Assembly: GCF_014698475.1 (NCBI RefSeq)
Contig: NZ_JACJTB010000058.1
Location: 1-39,885, forward strand
DNA length: 39,885 bases
DNA from: Nostoc spongiaeforme FACHB-130
GTDB taxonomy: Bacteria; Cyanobacteriota; Cyanobacteriia; Cyanobacteriales; Nostocaceae
Reading direction: 5' to 3'
The notes under the pieces were generated by a model that had not been told where the DNA came from, did not search any database, and was given only the letters and a program-made list of their open reading frames with translations. This document shows positions 32,680 through 39,885 of this stretch, piece after piece (the first letter of the stretch is position 1; each line of letters starts with the position of its first letter). A program made the position numbers and the translations under genes.

Positions 32680-33966
32680 ATGTCTAACGAATTACAAGAA
32701 TCTTTTAAACAAGCATATGCCAATCTCGAATTATTTCCACTGCTAGAAAAGAAAGAAACAGAAAGTTTTAGAGTGGATTATGGTAATGATTCTATAGAAA
32801 AGTTGATTCAATACATTGAGTATAGTCCTAATGGTGATGCGAAGATTATCTTTACTGGACATACAGGATGCGGTAAATCGTCTTTATTAGCTGAGTTAAG
32901 TAGACAAATTGAAGATAATTATTTTGTAGTGTTATTTTCTATTGCTGACAGTATTGAAAGGTCGGCTGTTGATCATATTAATATTTTGTTTGCGATCGCA
33001 CTTAATTTAATGTCTGAAGCCGAAGCACGCAAAGTAGAAATCAATAAATCTATTAAAGAGAAAATCTACGGGTGGTTTGCAACGCGCACTCGAACTACAG
33101 AGACAGAGTTAGGCGGTGGGCTTGAAGTAGGTTTTGATTTGCTCAAATCTATTAAAGCCCAATTAAAAGCTGATGCCAAAGTTAGAGAAGAAATCACACA
33201 GGAATTTGAACGCAAAATATCTGATTTAGTCGCACGAATTAATGAAATTGCGGCGTTGATTCAAACTGCTAGTAAGAAAGAAACTATAGTCATTATTGAT
33301 GACTTAGATAAACTAGATTTGGAAAGAGTTAATGAAATTTATGGATACAACATTAAATCCCTCTTTCAACCTAATATTAGGATTATTTACACTGTCCCGA
33401 TTGCGGTAATGTGTAACACTTTTCTCTGGAATATTATTAAGGCAGAAAGCAACTACCGAATTGTAGTAATGCCTGTTATTAAAATTTTTAGTAAGAGCGA
33501 CAATCGCTTAATTGATGCCAAGCCTCGGACTGAAGCAAATAATATTTTATGTGAAATATTACAAAAACGCATTTCTAGTGAATTAATAGATAAGTCAGCC
33601 GCAGAAAAAATTGTTGTTTACAGTGGAGGAGTGTTGCGGGAGTTAATTCGTATAGCTAATGTATGTTGTCTTATTTGTTTACGGCTGATCAAGCAGACAC
33701 CAGAAGCAAAAATTGTAATTGATAGCCAAGTTATAGAACAAGCCATCAAAGAAATTCGTAATGAACTTTCTCTGCGTTTAGGAAAAGAAGATTTTAAAAT
33801 TTTGAAAACTATTTATGAAGATTTTGAACCTGATGATGTAAAGCAGTCGGAGTTTTTAGAACTACTGCATGGGTTGTTTATATTGGAATATCGTAATGAT
33901 GAAACTTGGTATGATGTACACCCTATTCTTATAGAAACTTTGAAACGTAGGGGGTTGATTAATTAA
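32680..33966 (+). CDS. P-loop ATPase of accessory module 2
   Basis: 428 residues, no membrane segment. Walker A is GHTGCGKSS (60-68), Walker B TIVIIDDLDKLD (202-213), with the sensor-like strand RIIYTVPIAV (234-243). The insert between the Walker motifs (about 115-195) is highly charged and probably a coiled coil. The C-terminal part has VYSGGVLRELIRIAN and a likely winged helix, ending in LFILEYRNDETWYDVHPI. It is paralogous to the module 1 ATPase (GHIGCGKST, VIVDNLD, VVYTIPLAL, LFEYRDPVGRWFGISPAL). The partner gene begins 2 bp after the stop, so the two are translated together. The role is unknown; ATP binding is well supported. Confidence 0.85.
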   Translation: MSNELQESFKQAYANLELFPLLEKKETESFRVDYGNDSIEKLIQYIEYSPNGDAKIIFTGHTGCGKSSLLAELSRQIEDNYFVVLFSIADSIERSAVDHINILFAIALNLMSEAEARKVEINKSIKEKIYGWFATRTRTTETELGGGLEVGFDLLKSIKAQLKADAKVREEITQEFERKISDLVARINEIAALIQTASKKETIVIIDDLDKLDLERVNEIYGYNIKSLFQPNIRIIYTVPIAVMCNTFLWNIIKAESNYRIVVMPVIKIFSKSDNRLIDAKPRTEANNILCEILQKRISSELIDKSAAEKIVVYSGGVLRELIRIANVCCLICLRLIKQTPEAKIVIDSQVIEQAIKEIRNELSLRLGKEDFKILKTIYEDFEPDDVKQSEFLELLHGLFILEYRNDETWYDVHPILIETLKRRGLIN

Positions 33967-33968
33967 TC

Positions 33969-35594
33969 ATGAATGAAGACTTGCTGAAAGATGATAAAAA
34001 TAGAGAAGCTTATGAGTATTTAACTGTTTCCATTGAGGCTAAAGCAAATCGTTTGAATTTGCTAATAGGTGTTTGTGATGATGCTAGTTTTCGGGATGAG
34101 ATTATTGCCCAGTATGAGGCAGAATTACAGCCACAAATCCATTGCTATCGGACGACATTGGCAAGGGGCGAACCGAGTTTAACTGCTGCTATTTCTCAAT
34201 TAATCAGAAGTGAAGAATATTTGCAGCAACATAACCCAGCAGTAATTAGCGTGACTGGCGCAGAACAGCTTTATCTTGTCAAACAGGGTAAGGAACGTTC
34301 AGAAAAAGAGGTTTTTTTCGGTTATTTACAATGGACTAGGGAAGCATTAAGGGCATTTCCTTTTGCCATTGTCTTGTGGGTTACTAATGAAATATTAGTT
34401 GAGTTAATTAAAAAAGCGCCTGATTTTTGGAGTTGGCGTAATGGTGTTTTTCGGTTTGCACCTATAAGGAAAAACACTGTTTCTGCTAGAGAATTAGAAC
34501 CTATTCGTTTTGTTTTTAGGGATAATGAATTATCTGGTTTTGATGATGACAATGATTATTTATTACCTATAGAAGATTTGCAAGGATTTATTCAAGATTT
34601 AGAACAGCGAGGTGCTAAAGATAAAACTTTAGCAACTTTATACTTTAGCTTAGGAGATATCTATAGGAGAAGGCTGGAACGTAGTGAGTTTCAAAATTAT
34701 AAGAAAGAGCAAGAATTAGGCATTAAGTATTTAAGCAAGGCTGTAGAATTGCAAAAACAGTTAGGTTTAGAGAAAGACTTAGCTACCAGCCTCAATAATC
34801 TAGCGTATCTCTATCGTTCCCAAGGCAGATATAGCGAAGCCGAAACCCTTTTTCTCCAAGCTTTATTACTAAAGCGCAAACTGCTGGGAGAGGAACAGCC
34901 TAGTATTGCTAGCAGCCTCAACAATCTAGCAAGTCTCTACGAATCCCAAGGAAAGTACAGCGAAGCTGAACCTCTATATCGCCAAGCTTTAGAAATGAGG
35001 CAACGCCTGCTGGGAAAAGAGCATCCTGATGTTGCACAAAGCCTCAACAATCTAGCGTTACTCTACACAACTCAAGGAAGGTATAACGAATCTGAACCGC
35101 TTCATCGCCAAGCTTTAGAAATGAAGCAACGCTTACTGGGGCAGGAGCATCCTGATGTAGCTACAAGCCTCAACAATCTAGCAAGTCTCTACGAATCTCA
35201 AGGAAGGTACAGCGAAGCTGAACCGCTTTATCGCCAAGCGTTAGAAATGAGGCAACGCCTGCTAGGAAATGAACATCCTGATGTTGCACAAAGTCTCAAC
35301 AATCTAGCGTTACTCTACACAACTCAAGGAAAGTATAACGAAGCTGAACCGCTTCATCACCAAGCTTTAGAGATGAGACAACGCCTGCTGCAACAAGATC
35401 ACCCTGATGTAGCTACGAGCCTCAATAATCTGGCATTATTCTACACTATCCAAAGAAATTACACCAAAGCTGAATTCCTTTATAGCCAAGCTTTAGAAAT
35501 TTTAGAGCGACGTTTAGGAGTAAATCACCCAAATACTATTACTTGTCGTAAAAATTTAGCATATTTGCGCGATCGCCTATCCTCCGAATCATAA
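33969..35594 (+). CDS. Adaptor-domain protein with kinesin-light-chain-type TPR repeats
   Basis: 541 residues. Residues about 28-163 are the domain shared with the module 1 STAND protein: LLIGVCDD where a P-loop would be, AVISVTGAEQL, AFPFAIVLWVTNEI and APDFWSWRNGVFRF. It looks like a P-loop NTPase fold that has lost Walker A. Residues about 222-265 carry one divergent TPR, and about 268-530 hold at least six 42-residue TPRs of the SLNNLAxLYxxQGxYxEAE type, ending in an LGxxHP-like element. Three of the tandem copies are nearly identical. No catalytic effector domain is visible. Spacing of 2 bp to the upstream ATPase implies a physical or functional partnership. Confidence 0.82.
   Translation: MNEDLLKDDKNREAYEYLTVSIEAKANRLNLLIGVCDDASFRDEIIAQYEAELQPQIHCYRTTLARGEPSLTAAISQLIRSEEYLQQHNPAVISVTGAEQLYLVKQGKERSEKEVFFGYLQWTREALRAFPFAIVLWVTNEILVELIKKAPDFWSWRNGVFRFAPIRKNTVSARELEPIRFVFRDNELSGFDDDNDYLLPIEDLQGFIQDLEQRGAKDKTLATLYFSLGDIYRRRLERSEFQNYKKEQELGIKYLSKAVELQKQLGLEKDLATSLNNLAYLYRSQGRYSEAETLFLQALLLKRKLLGEEQPSIASSLNNLASLYESQGKYSEAEPLYRQALEMRQRLLGKEHPDVAQSLNNLALLYTTQGRYNESEPLHRQALEMKQRLLGQEHPDVATSLNNLASLYESQGRYSEAEPLYRQALEMRQRLLGNEHPDVAQSLNNLALLYTTQGKYNEAEPLHHQALEMRQRLLQQDHPDVATSLNNLALFYTIQRNYTKAEFLYSQALEILERRLGVNHPNTITCRKNLAYLRDRLSSES
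34914..35417 (+). repeat. 252-bp direct duplication inside the TPR gene
   Basis: 34914-35165 and 35166-35417 are tandem near-copies, each encoding two different TPRs (ASLYESQG type, then ALLYTTQG type). The alternation shows that a two-repeat block, not single repeats, was duplicated recently. Confidence 0.9.
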
Positions 35595-35616
35595 CAGCGA
35601 TCGCCTAAACATGAAA

Positions 35617-35912
35617 TTTCGTATTCTAAGATGGAATGATGGAGTTCTGAAGGCGATCGCTTGAGCTTTTGACTCGGAGTTTCGTGTTCTGAGGTGGAAT
35701 GGTGGAGTTGTAGAGGCGATCGCTTGAGCTTTTTACTCGGCGTTTCGTGTTCGGAAGCGGAATGATAGAGTTATGAAGGCGATCGTTTGACCTTTTTACT
35801 CGAAGTTTCGTGTTCTGAGGTGGAATGATGGAGTTGTGAAGGCGATCGCTTGACCTTTTTACTCGAAGTTTCGTGTTCTGAAGCGGAATCATGGAGTTGT
35901 GAAGGCGATCTC
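35617..35912. repeat. 63-bp tandem repeat array, about 4.7 copies
   Basis: Units begin at 35617, 35680, 35743, 35806 and 35869, each exactly 63 bp, starting TTTCGTGTTCTGA and containing a HIP1-type GGCGATCGCTTGA. The last copy is partial and runs into GGCGATC then unrelated sequence. Since 63 is a multiple of 3, one minus-strand frame stays open from ATG 35949 through the array and encodes a 21-residue repeat (DRLHNSIIPxxNTKLRVKRS). Whether that frame is translated is unknown. It fills the gap between the TPR gene and the toxin-like fragment; there are no spacers, so it is not a CRISPR. Confidence 0.92.
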
Positions 35913-35949
35913 TATTGTTGAAAATATCATCTGTGGAATATTCTGTCAT

Positions 35950-36051
35950 CTATTCCAGCAATATAATGCGATCGCCAAACTTAGCCACTAGTTTTTGATC
36001 ATAAGTTAACACTAGAGTATTAGATTGAATTGCTATCTTATCAATCACCAT
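35950..36051 (-). pseudogene. Toxin-like fragment (possible PIN-domain C-terminus) after antitoxin
   Basis: A 33-codon frame whose ATG overlaps the antitoxin stop (TGATG), the usual coupling of toxin-antitoxin pairs. It reads MVIDKIAIQSNTLVLTYDQK then LVAKFGDRIILLE. The pattern D-xx-A...LVL(T)-x-D-x-x-(V)...G resembles the last strand-helix part of PIN-domain (VapC-type) ribonucleases. A full PIN domain needs about 130 residues, so most of the toxin is missing. The 63-bp repeat frame starts directly after its stop. The family is tentative. Confidence 0.45.
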
Positions 36052-36458
36052 CAGGATTGTCCTGCTGATTTCCAAGTCTGTACACGGCTTTCTGTTTCTA
36101 TCGGTAAAGCCTCGACTCGTTGACGAATACGCCCCAGCACTTCATCACGTTTTCTATAGCGTTGTGGTAACAATTCGCGGATTTCTTGTTCCAGTTCATG
36201 GAAAAAATTTTCTGCTTTTTCTCCTTGTCCTGGCTGCATTTGTTCCAAAGCAAGTTTAATTTCCTTTAAGGTTGCTACTAATTCAGCAGCATCTAAAAGT
36301 TCTTGATAAGATTCCGCATCTTGAACAACCAACTCTGCTTTTCCGTTGACAGTCAGAACTAACGGATGTTTTGTTTCTTTGATCCTTTGTAAAAACTCAG
36401 TAGTATTACGCTTAAACTCGGTGAGAGAATGTATATCTTTTGATAAGTTTATTAGCAT
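36051..36458 (-). CDS. Phd/YefM-type antitoxin
   Basis: 135 residues. The N-terminal half, SLTEFKRNTTEFLQRIKETK followed by HPLVLTVNGKAELVVQDAES and YQELLDA, is the Phd/YefM DNA-binding and dimerisation fold. The C-terminal half (about 75-135) is a longer charged tail than in the ~85-residue family norm and would be the toxin-neutralising part. Antitoxins of this family repress their own promoter, and repeated TTAGCA sites lie just upstream. The downstream toxin appears reduced to a fragment, so the antitoxin may be an orphan. Confidence 0.8.
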   Translation of the reverse strand: MLINLSKDIHSLTEFKRNTTEFLQRIKETKHPLVLTVNGKAELVVQDAESYQELLDAAELVATLKEIKLALEQMQPGQGEKAENFFHELEQEIRELLPQRYRKRDEVLGRIRQRVEALPIETESRVQTWKSAGQS

Positions 36459-36597
36459 ATAAACATTTAATTAGCACTTAATTCAATGCTAATTAGTGTA
36501 TGTGGAGTTTGTCAATCGAATTTTGGAATGTTTGCAGTTTATCGAGGAATGCGATCGCCTAATCCGTTGATTTTGCGGATTCATACTTAAGTGCTAA
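36452..36597. promoter_or_regulatory. Putative antitoxin operator: four TTAGCA half-sites
   Basis: TTAGCA occurs at 36452-36457 (over the antitoxin start) and 36471-36476; its complement TGCTAA at 36487-36492 and 36592-36597. TAATTAGCA (36468-36476) / TGCTAATTA (36487-36495) form a perfect 9-bp inverted repeat. TTAGCACTTAA (36471-36481) is also the exact reverse complement of TTAAGTGCTAA (36587-36597), 11 of 11. Confidence 0.55.
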
Positions 36598-36710
36598 ATG
36601 TGTAAAGTAGATACAGTAGATAGCCATCAAGGTTGTATATATGCAAAATAGAAATTTGTAGGAATTGCAATTTAAAACTAAAGTTAGTAAATCAATATTT
36701 TTCAGTCAGT

Positions 36711-36941
36711 ATGATGGAGCAAAATGATCATCAACAGCGCCGCGCCGCTAATCAAGAGTTTGAACAATCTCTCAACCAGTTGGAAGGTATTCTACAGCAA
36801 GGTCTGACTGAAGACGACGAAACCCAGATTGAAGAACCAATCGATATTGAACTAGCTGATGATTTAACAGAAATTGATTTAGCCGCTTTTGAGGATGCGG
36901 TGGCTGATATTGAACAATATCTGGAAGAAAAGACTAAGTAA
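36711..36941 (+). CDS. Small acidic conserved protein
   Basis: 76 residues from ATG 36711 (a second ATG follows directly); the frame runs further up to a TTG at 36633 but with no coding character. The protein begins MMEQNDHQQRRAANQEFEQS and is strongly acidic and helical (DIELADDLTEIDLAAFEDAV, then ADIEQYLEEK). I recognise it as a small cyanobacterial protein of unknown function. It converges on the methyltransferase gene, 7 bp apart. Confidence 0.65.
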   Translation: MMEQNDHQQRRAANQEFEQSLNQLEGILQQGLTEDDETQIEEPIDIELADDLTEIDLAAFEDAVADIEQYLEEKTK

Positions 36942-36948
36942 TGTTGCG

Positions 36949-37731
36949 TTAGTTTGTGGTTATTTGTCGCCGAGCTTCGTATAACATTAAAGCAGCTGCG
37001 ATCGCCACATTTAAAGACTCAACTCCAGGACTCAGGGGAATATTGACTTGTTTATCTGCCATGTTTGCCAAGTCTGCCGATAAACCTGCGCCTTCGTTCC
37101 CCAATAAAATTAAACTGGGTTTGCGCCAATCAATTTCCCAATAAGTTAATTTTGCTGTCGGCAAAGTCGCTATCACTTGCATTCCAGCCTGCTGACTTTG
37201 CTGGACTGTGGTTAATAAATCTTCACTCACTGCCATATTTAAGCGAAACCATTGTCCAGCACTAGCACGCAACACTTTTGGATTATCTAAATCTACACTA
37301 TCACCAGTTAACCATAATCCCGATGCACCAGCCGCCGCAGCTGTACGAATAATCGTACCTAAATTCCCTGGGTCTTGGATGGTTTCTAAAGCTAAAACAA
37401 TGCCATCAAAGGGGATTTGATTGAAAGATTCGCTGCGTCTAGCTGTGGCGACTACACCATCTGGTTGTATTGTAGTAGCGATCGCTCCTAAAACTTCCTC
37501 GCTGACAATTTCTGCCCTTTCACAACGACTACATAACCTCTCCCACAAGGAAGCATGAGCCGCTTGCCAGTCTGGTGTACAACACACCGTTTCTAAGGGA
37601 TAATTTACCGCACAAGCTTCTTCTAGTAAATGCGTCCCTTCCAGCAAAAACAACTCCTGCTTGTGACGCTCCTTAGTAGAGTGCAGCTTGCGAATTTGCT
37701 TAACGAGAGGGTTTTGTAAACTAGTTAACAC
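36949..37731 (-). CDS. SpoU/TrmH-family RNA 2'-O-methyltransferase
   Basis: 260 residues from GTG 37731 (MLTSLQNPLVKQIRKLHS), my preferred start because it gives the usual N-terminus; TTG 37743 lies four codons earlier. The N-terminal substrate-binding domain includes LFLLEGTHLLEEA. The SPOUT domain has motif 1 ALETIQDPGNLGTIIRTAAA, motif 2 LILLGNEGAGLS and motif 3 IPLSPGVESLNVAIAAALML, which form the knotted S-adenosylmethionine site. It probably methylates a ribose in 23S rRNA or tRNA; the exact target is not decided. Confidence 0.93.
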   Translation of the reverse strand: MLTSLQNPLVKQIRKLHSTKERHKQELFLLEGTHLLEEACAVNYPLETVCCTPDWQAAHASLWERLCSRCERAEIVSEEVLGAIATTIQPDGVVATARRSESFNQIPFDGIVLALETIQDPGNLGTIIRTAAAAGASGLWLTGDSVDLDNPKVLRASAGQWFRLNMAVSEDLLTTVQQSQQAGMQVIATLPTAKLTYWEIDWRKPSLILLGNEGAGLSADLANMADKQVNIPLSPGVESLNVAIAAALMLYEARRQITTN

Positions 37732-37741
37732 AATTAAGGGC

Positions 37742-37770
37742 AAAAGTAAAAAGTAAAAAGTAAAAAGTAA
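37742..37770. repeat. Heptad repeat AAAAGTA
   Basis: About four copies of a 7-bp A-rich unit between the methyltransferase start and the tRNA. The following CTTTTAACTTTTACTTTTT is roughly its reverse complement, so a weak hairpin is possible. Confidence 0.75.
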
Positions 37771-37812
37771 AAGTTTCTTTTGCCTTTTAACTTTTACTTT
37801 TTAACTTTAAAA

Positions 37813-37894
37813 TGCGGAACCCGGGACTTGAACCCGGAAGCCTTGCGGCACTAGAACCTGAATCTAGCGCGTCTGCCAATTCCGCCAGTTCCGC
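37813..37894 (-). tRNA. tRNA-Leu (anticodon CAG)
   Basis: 82 nt. Acceptor GCGGAAC/GTTCCGC, D-arm with GCGGAATTGGCAGACGC, anticodon stem CTAGA/TCTAG with loop TTCAGGT giving anticodon CAG (reads CUG), a long variable arm GCC-GCAA-GGC typical of tRNA-Leu, and T-arm CCGGG-TTCAAGT-CCCGG. The discriminator base is A. The 3' CCA is not encoded. Confidence 0.97.
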
Positions 37895-38242
37895 TGGCAT
37901 TTTTTAATCGACAATTTCTAATTATTACTTAATTATTTATTTTTGTCAACTTATATTCAAAATCTCTGTGTCGTAGATATTTTAAATTGCAGATTGGGAA
38001 CTATGATGGGTGGTTGAGTTTCCTACAACTCAAAGACCATCCCTAAAAAACAGCGCCTATAGTCTACGAAGTATTGAAATTTACCATTACATCTGAGATT
38101 AATTACCGTTATTTTCTGCCCTCAATTCACGAGCCAAAAAATATATTGATTAATCCAAGATGTAGACAAATGAAATCTTTACTGTAGAATCAAAACCAAC
38201 TTCAACCCTTGAAAATTAAGTATTATTTTTGGAGGTAGGCTT
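37895..38242. other. Intergenic region between tRNA-Leu and murA, 348 bp
   Basis: Divergent spacer. A hairpin TTGAGTT (38014-38020) / AACTCAA (38027-38033) with a 6-base loop is present with no T-run. GGAGG at 38231-38235 is the murA ribosome-binding site. No gene. Confidence 0.55.
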
Positions 38243-39616
38243 ATTAATCCTTCTACCAGCTTACCAGATGCCAAGCTTGCACCTCAAGCAGACTCCTCAG
38301 TCTTGCAAATTTTCGGTGGGCATCGTTTGCACGGTCATGTCAAAATTAGCGGGGCAAAAAATTCAGCACTGGTAATCATGGCTGGAGCATTGCTCTGTTC
38401 TGGAGATTGTCACATCCGCAATGTTCCCTTGTTGGCGGATGTCGAAAAAATGGGACAAGTTTTATCAGCTTTAGGTGTAAAAGTCTCACACCAAGGCGAC
38501 ATTTTAGACATTAACGCCAGTAATATCACCACATCTAAAGCTCCCTACGAACTCGTAACTCAGCTACGAGCCAGTTTTTTTGCCATTGGTTCCATTCTGG
38601 CTAGGCTAGGGGTGGCACAAATGCCCTTACCAGGTGGCTGTGCAATTGGCGCTCGACCAGTTGACTTGCACGTCCGGGGACTGCAAGCAATGGGAGCCGA
38701 GGTGCAGATTGAACATGGCATTTGTAATGCTTATGTTCCCAATGGAGGCAGATTAAAAGGAGCCAAAATTTACCTCGATACTCCCAGCGTAGGCGCAACT
38801 GAAACATTGATGATGGCGGCTACCCTGGCTGATGGCGAAACTATCATCGAAAATGCGGCGCGTGAGCCAGAAGTTGCTGATTTGGCGAATTTCTGTAACG
38901 CAATGGGAGCCAAAATTCACGGTGCTGGTACTAGTGTCATCACCATTGAAGGTGTCCCGCAATTGCATTCTGTTGACTACAGCATTATCCCCGATCGCAT
39001 TGAAACCGGCACCTTTTTGGTAGCTGGTGCAATTACACGTTCGGACATTTTATTATCTCCAGTTGTACCCGACCATTTAATTCCCGTAATTGCCAAACTG
39101 CGGGAAATCGGCGTGCAGATTATTGAAGAAGCGCCAGACTGCTTGCGAATACTACCTGCGGAAACTCTCAAGGCGACATATATTGAAACCTTGCCCCATC
39201 CTGGTTTCCCCACAGATATGCAAGCACCGTTCATGGCGTTGCTCACCTTAGCAGAAGGTGACAGCATCATTAACGAGTCTGTCTTTGAAAATCGCTTGCG
39301 CCATGCTTCCGAGTTAAACCGCTTGGGTGCAGATATTCGCGTCAAAGGTAACACAGCTTTTGTGCGTGGAGTCCCCAATTTATCGGGTGCGCCTGTTATT
39401 GGTACAGACTTGCGAGCATCAGCAGCCCTTGTCTTAGCTGGCTTGGCGGCTGACGGACAAACCACTTTCCAAGGCTTGCATCACCTCGATCGCGGTTACG
39501 ATCGTCTTGATATCAAGTTGCAGCAATTGGGAGCTAAAATCAAGCGCGTCAACGAAGTCTCAACCCCAGGTGTGACTTCTAATGGCAGCACTCCCCCGGT
39601 CACAATTGCTAATTAG
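38243..39616 (+). CDS. murA: UDP-N-acetylglucosamine 1-carboxyvinyltransferase MurA (probable AUU start)
   Basis: The first committed enzyme of peptidoglycan synthesis: it transfers enolpyruvate from phosphoenolpyruvate to UDP-GlcNAc. [17 protein letters not shown] carries the conserved Lys-Asn pair, and [16 protein letters not shown] carries the catalytic cysteine (Cys133 in this numbering), the fosfomycin target. [13 protein letters not shown] and [14 protein letters not shown] close the second domain. The first conventional start is TTG 38303, which has no ribosome-binding site. GGAGG at 38231-38235 lies 7 bases before ATT 38243, in frame, giving 20 more residues ([20 protein letters not shown]). 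No ATG, GTG or TTG lies between. I take ATT as the start, 457 residues in all. Confidence 0.93.
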   Translation: MNPSTSLPDAKLAPQADSSVLQIFGGHRLHGHVKISGAKNSALVIMAGALLCSGDCHIRNVPLLADVEKMGQVLSALGVKVSHQGDILDINASNITTSKAPYELVTQLRASFFAIGSILARLGVAQMPLPGGCAIGARPVDLHVRGLQAMGAEVQIEHGICNAYVPNGGRLKGAKIYLDTPSVGATETLMMAATLADGETIIENAAREPEVADLANFCNAMGAKIHGAGTSVITIEGVPQLHSVDYSIIPDRIETGTFLVAGAITRSDILLSPVVPDHLIPVIAKLREIGVQIIEEAPDCLRILPAETLKATYIETLPHPGFPTDMQAPFMALLTLAEGDSIINESVFENRLRHASELNRLGADIRVKGNTAFVRGVPNLSGAPVIGTDLRASAALVLAGLAADGQTTFQGLHHLDRGYDRLDIKLQQLGAKIKRVNEVSTPGVTSNGSTPPVTIAN

Positions 39617-39766
39617 AGGAGAGTGTAGAGAGAGGGGGAAGTGTGGGGAGAGAGGGGAGTGTGGGGAGTATATAGAGAGGGGGAAGTGTGGGGAGAGGGG
39701 GGAGTGTGGGGGGAAAGATTTCTTCACCATCCTCCCACACCTCCCACACCTCCCACACCTCCCACT
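39617..39766. repeat. Purine-rich tandem repeats with complementary pyrimidine array after murA
   Basis: The plus strand carries repeated GAGTGTGGGGA/GGGGGAAGTGTGGGG from about 39620 to 39715, then four 9-bp units CCTCCCACA (39731-39766, last imperfect). The two halves are largely complementary around a T/A-rich turn and can form a long hairpin. It could end murA transcription. Confidence 0.75.
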
Positions 39767-39885
39767 CTTCCCCTGACAGGTGTAGGTTTTTTACAATTAG
39801 GAGGAATTGAAGCAAAAGAAATCGTCAACAGGAGTAGGAGGAAAAGTACTCCAACGCGGAAGACGAAGAGGAAGATGGTTGAGTA
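39767..39885. other. Window end, no assigned gene
   Basis: Purine-rich sequence with AGGAGG at 39799-39804 and an ATG at 39874-39876 near the edge. A gene may begin here but too little is visible to name it. Confidence 0.4.

Noticed and set aside
32508-32723. Minus-strand frame over the ndhJ terminator
   Set aside because: It starts inside the module 2 ATPase and ends in the GC-rich hairpin (PPPPPERG); not gene-like.
35617-35912. Possible CRISPR array
   Set aside because: The repeats are contiguous 63-bp units with no unique spacers, and no cas genes are nearby.
39582-39815. Frames in the repeat after murA
   Set aside because: They encode only low-complexity repeats (CGERGE or LPTLPPL) dictated by the purine-rich array.

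Overview
The window comes from a filamentous, Nostoc/Anabaena-type cyanobacterium. It carries photosystem II and I genes (psbA, psbO, psbEFLJ, psaI), NDH-1 genes (ndhCKJ), ycf48 and rubA. GCGATCGC (HIP1) octamers are abundant, heptameric short tandem repeats are present, and the DNA is AT-rich. Species cannot be fixed from sequence alone.

Layout. 1-3.2 kb: the 5' end of psbA (minus), divergent from cofG (deazaflavin/F0 synthesis), then hflX. 3.2-7.2 kb: accessory stretch with a 2-oxoglutarate/Fe(II) oxygenase, a transposase remnant and a secreted PEP-CTERM protein carrying 24 copies of a 15-bp repeat. 7.2-12 kb: glutathione genes grxC-gshB, convergent with the division genes ftsQ-ftsZ (minus). 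12-19.3 kb: accessory module 1, a P-loop ATPase followed by a 1674-residue STAND NTPase with 14 WD40 repeats. 19.3-24 kb: a small conserved gene, psbO, sigF, a lipoprotein and an 81-residue protein. 24-27.8 kb: a 1209-residue acidic repeat protein. 27.9-32.4 kb: psaI, then the minus-strand rubA-ycf48-psbE-psbF-psbL-psbJ assembly cluster, then divergent ndhC-ndhK-ndhJ. 32.7-35.6 kb: accessory module 2, a second P-loop ATPase followed by a TPR protein. 35.6-36.6 kb: 63-bp tandem repeats, a toxin-like fragment and a Phd/YefM-type antitoxin. 36.7-39.9 kb: a small acidic protein, a SpoU-type RNA methyltransferase, tRNA-Leu(CAG), murA and a purine-rich repeat hairpin.

The most interesting observation is that modules 1 and 2 are the same two-gene system with different readout parts. 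Each has a roughly 430-440-residue ATPase with the motif GHxGCGKS and a Walker B of the form hhhhD(N/D)LD. Each is followed by a protein that opens with the same ~135-residue domain (FPFxhVLWh ... APDFxSW). That domain looks like a P-loop fold without a Walker A. In module 1 it is joined to a STAND NTPase, a membrane helix and two WD40 propellers; in module 2 it is joined to kinesin-light-chain-type TPRs. A signalling or conflict (immunity-like) role is an inference; no catalytic effector domain was recognised.

Two housekeeping genes, murA and hflX, appear to use non-standard AUN start codons (AUU and AUA).
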